From: a virus
Length of the DNA: 64,000 nt
Direction: 5' to 3' (one strand)
Virus record (IMG/VR): IMGVR_UViG_3300046665_000434
Span: 62,001 to 126,000 of that record
Shown: positions 62,893-64,000 of the stretch, one piece after another
How the letters are laid out: every line of letters begins with the position of its first letter
Position numbering within the stretch: position 1 is the stretch's first letter
Notes under the pieces: model-generated
What the model saw: only the letters and a program-made list of their open reading frames with translations
What the model was told of the DNA's origin: nothing
Databases searched by the model: none
Made by a program: the position numbers and the translations under genes

Positions 62893-64000
62893 ATGCCGGA
62901 TATCGAACTGTTTTTAGAAGCTCAGGAGGATATGCCTGTTTTCTCTCAGGACATCCTGGATGGCTTAGCCGTCAAGGGTCTCCTCTGGGCAAAAGAAGAG
63001 GTTGACACTCTCATCGAATGCGCTGAGAAGGCTTATCCCGAAGGCTTTGAGTTCGCAAGGTCTCGTATCTGTAGTCCAAAAGAAGCCATCATTGCGATGT
63101 CTTCGTTACTCTCCAAGTCCTCGGACCGTGATCCATCCATCGATCTGGCCCCAACGGATGTCTACTTGGTTGAGTATCAGTTCACGTTCAATGGCCAGGA
63201 CCTGATCAAACGGTATCTTTTCTTGCCGTATGCTCGTACTGCCGGTTTGATGATGATTGCTGCAAAGTTCTTTTCCATCAGTCCGGTAGCTTCTGACCCT
63301 GGCTTGTCGATTGGACCTGATTATGTCTTCGTCAGGTTCAGCCGGGCACCCGTCACGTTTCGTCAAACATTGGCAACCCTCAACGTCAACGGTGAGGAAG
63401 TCTCTGAGTATCTCGCGTACTCGTGGTTGCACAACCGTGGCGGTGCCAACAACAAGACCAATCAGAGCGACACTCTGGTAATTGGCGGCGCTTTGGCTAC
63501 ATTGCCGCACTATCTGTTTGCAAAATACGGTCTCGAAGAATCCTTCCGCAAGTTTGCGGGTACGGAGTTTGAACTGACCAAGATTGATATTCCCTACGGC
63601 GGTGAAGAAAAAGACCGTTGGGAACTCACTCGCGAATGCCTGATGGCTCAGGGGTACGATCTGAGCTCGTGGACGGTGTATTCCTCCGCACACTACAAAC
63701 CCACCGCGTTGAAGATGAAGACGCCTTACAAGGCTATCGCTACAAACGTGGTGATGTTGGTGCCAACGCGTAACGTGAGCAAACTGACATCTGCATTCGT
63801 CAGGGCGTTCTTTTACATGTTGGATCATTTCCCTGAACCTACATCAGGTATTAGCTTCGAAGAATACTTGGTGGAATTGCGGGGAGAAGAGCGGTGGAAG
63901 ATCTGGATGGGATATATCCAATTCGGTGATCAGTATGGCGTTGGTAAGCTGACTGAAAACATCAACCACCATTTAGCGAGTCTCGATCAGTACGTCGACA
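62893..64000 (+). CDS. Unknown protein, at least 369 aa, cut by the window edge
   Basis: Open from ATG 62893 to the end of the window without a stop. Begins MPDIELFLEAQEDMPVFSQD. Contains YLFLPYARTAGLMMIAAKFF, IGPDYVFVRFSRAPVTF and EERWKIWMGYIQFGDQYG. No recognised enzyme motif. Following the capsid gene it may be a virion protein; this is inference. Confidence 0.75.
   Translation, partial: MPDIELFLEAQEDMPVFSQDILDGLAVKGLLWAKEEVDTLIECAEKAYPEGFEFARSRICSPKEAIIAMSSLLSKSSDRDPSIDLAPTDVYLVEYQFTFNGQDLIKRYLFLPYARTAGLMMIAAKFFSISPVASDPGLSIGPDYVFVRFSRAPVTFRQTLATLNVNGEEVSEYLAYSWLHNRGGANNKTNQSDTLVIGGALATLPHYLFAKYGLEESFRKFAGTEFELTKIDIPYGGEEKDRWELTRECLMAQGYDLSSWTVYSSAHYKPTALKMKTPYKAIATNVVMLVPTRNVSKLTSAFVRAFFYMLDHFPEPTSGISFEEYLVELRGEERWKIWMGYIQFGDQYGVGKLTENINHHLASLDQYVD

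Noticed and set aside
1-64000. CRISPR arrays, rRNA genes, insertion sequences, integrase or attachment sites
   Set aside because: No regularly spaced repeats, rRNA segments, transposase motifs or recombinase genes were seen when reading the window.

Overview
The window looks like 64 kb of a large tailed-phage (jumbo myovirus) genome, most plausibly a phiKZ-related virus of a Pseudomonas-like host. The evidence is: very dense short genes of unknown function; a codon-optimised ~750-residue protein that fits a phiKZ-type major capsid protein; two paralogous head proteins sharing an N-terminal propeptide-like domain that ends in an S-x-E motif, the cleavage signature of phiKZ-type prohead proteases; a SNF2-like helicase between them; a DnaB-like helicase; a spanin pair; and a large tRNA cluster. 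No rRNA, host housekeeping genes, integrase or transposase is visible. The host assignment is inference.

Layout. 0-4.4 kb: small + strand genes, several membrane-anchored. 4.5-9.3 kb: a tRNA/structured-RNA region with eight tRNAs that encode 3' CCA (one of them interrupted by an endonuclease ORF) and eight anomalous tRNA-like units ending in NCCT or NCCC. It also carries a few small genes and a Nudix hydrolase. 9.3-19 kb: an Acb2/Tad1-hairpin protein, a DUF3309 protein, a QueC-like enzyme, an HD hydrolase, a dCTP deaminase and a spanin cassette. 19-27.3 kb: mostly unknown small proteins, a 487-aa probable virion protein and a DUF1353 protein. 27.3-32.9 kb (minus strand): two inner-body-like head proteins flanking an SNF2-like helicase. 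32.9-38.1 kb: GNAT fusion and short genes. 38.6-50.6 kb: a run of at least 14 paralogous structural or adhesin-like proteins, nearly all on the minus strand. 50.6-56.6 kb: small genes, many preceded by a conserved Shine-Dalgarno hairpin. 56.7-58.6 kb (minus): DnaB-like helicase. 58.6-64 kb: major capsid protein and neighbours.

The most unusual content is the tRNA region. At 5666-5807 one tRNA is split in its anticodon loop by a second, circularly permuted tRNA (3' half, 4-nt linker, 5' half). Acceptor and anticodon stems of both pair almost perfectly, and removing the insert leaves an ideal 7-nt anticodon loop. Related interleaved arrangements occur at 4893-5014, 5024-5189 and 8500-8625. A further tRNA has an 18-nt anticodon loop, and a class II (Leu-like) tRNA is split by a PD-(D/E)XK/NUMOD3-type endonuclease ORF with no room for a group I ribozyme. 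A second shared signal is a family of 11 ribosome-binding sites set in a 4-bp hairpin whose stem covaries (GACC/GGTC versus GTCC/GGAC). Genes in the window are organised into short units bounded by strong GC hairpins, often followed by TTTATG, and by a recurrent TACAGTCATACAT element that may be a phage promoter.
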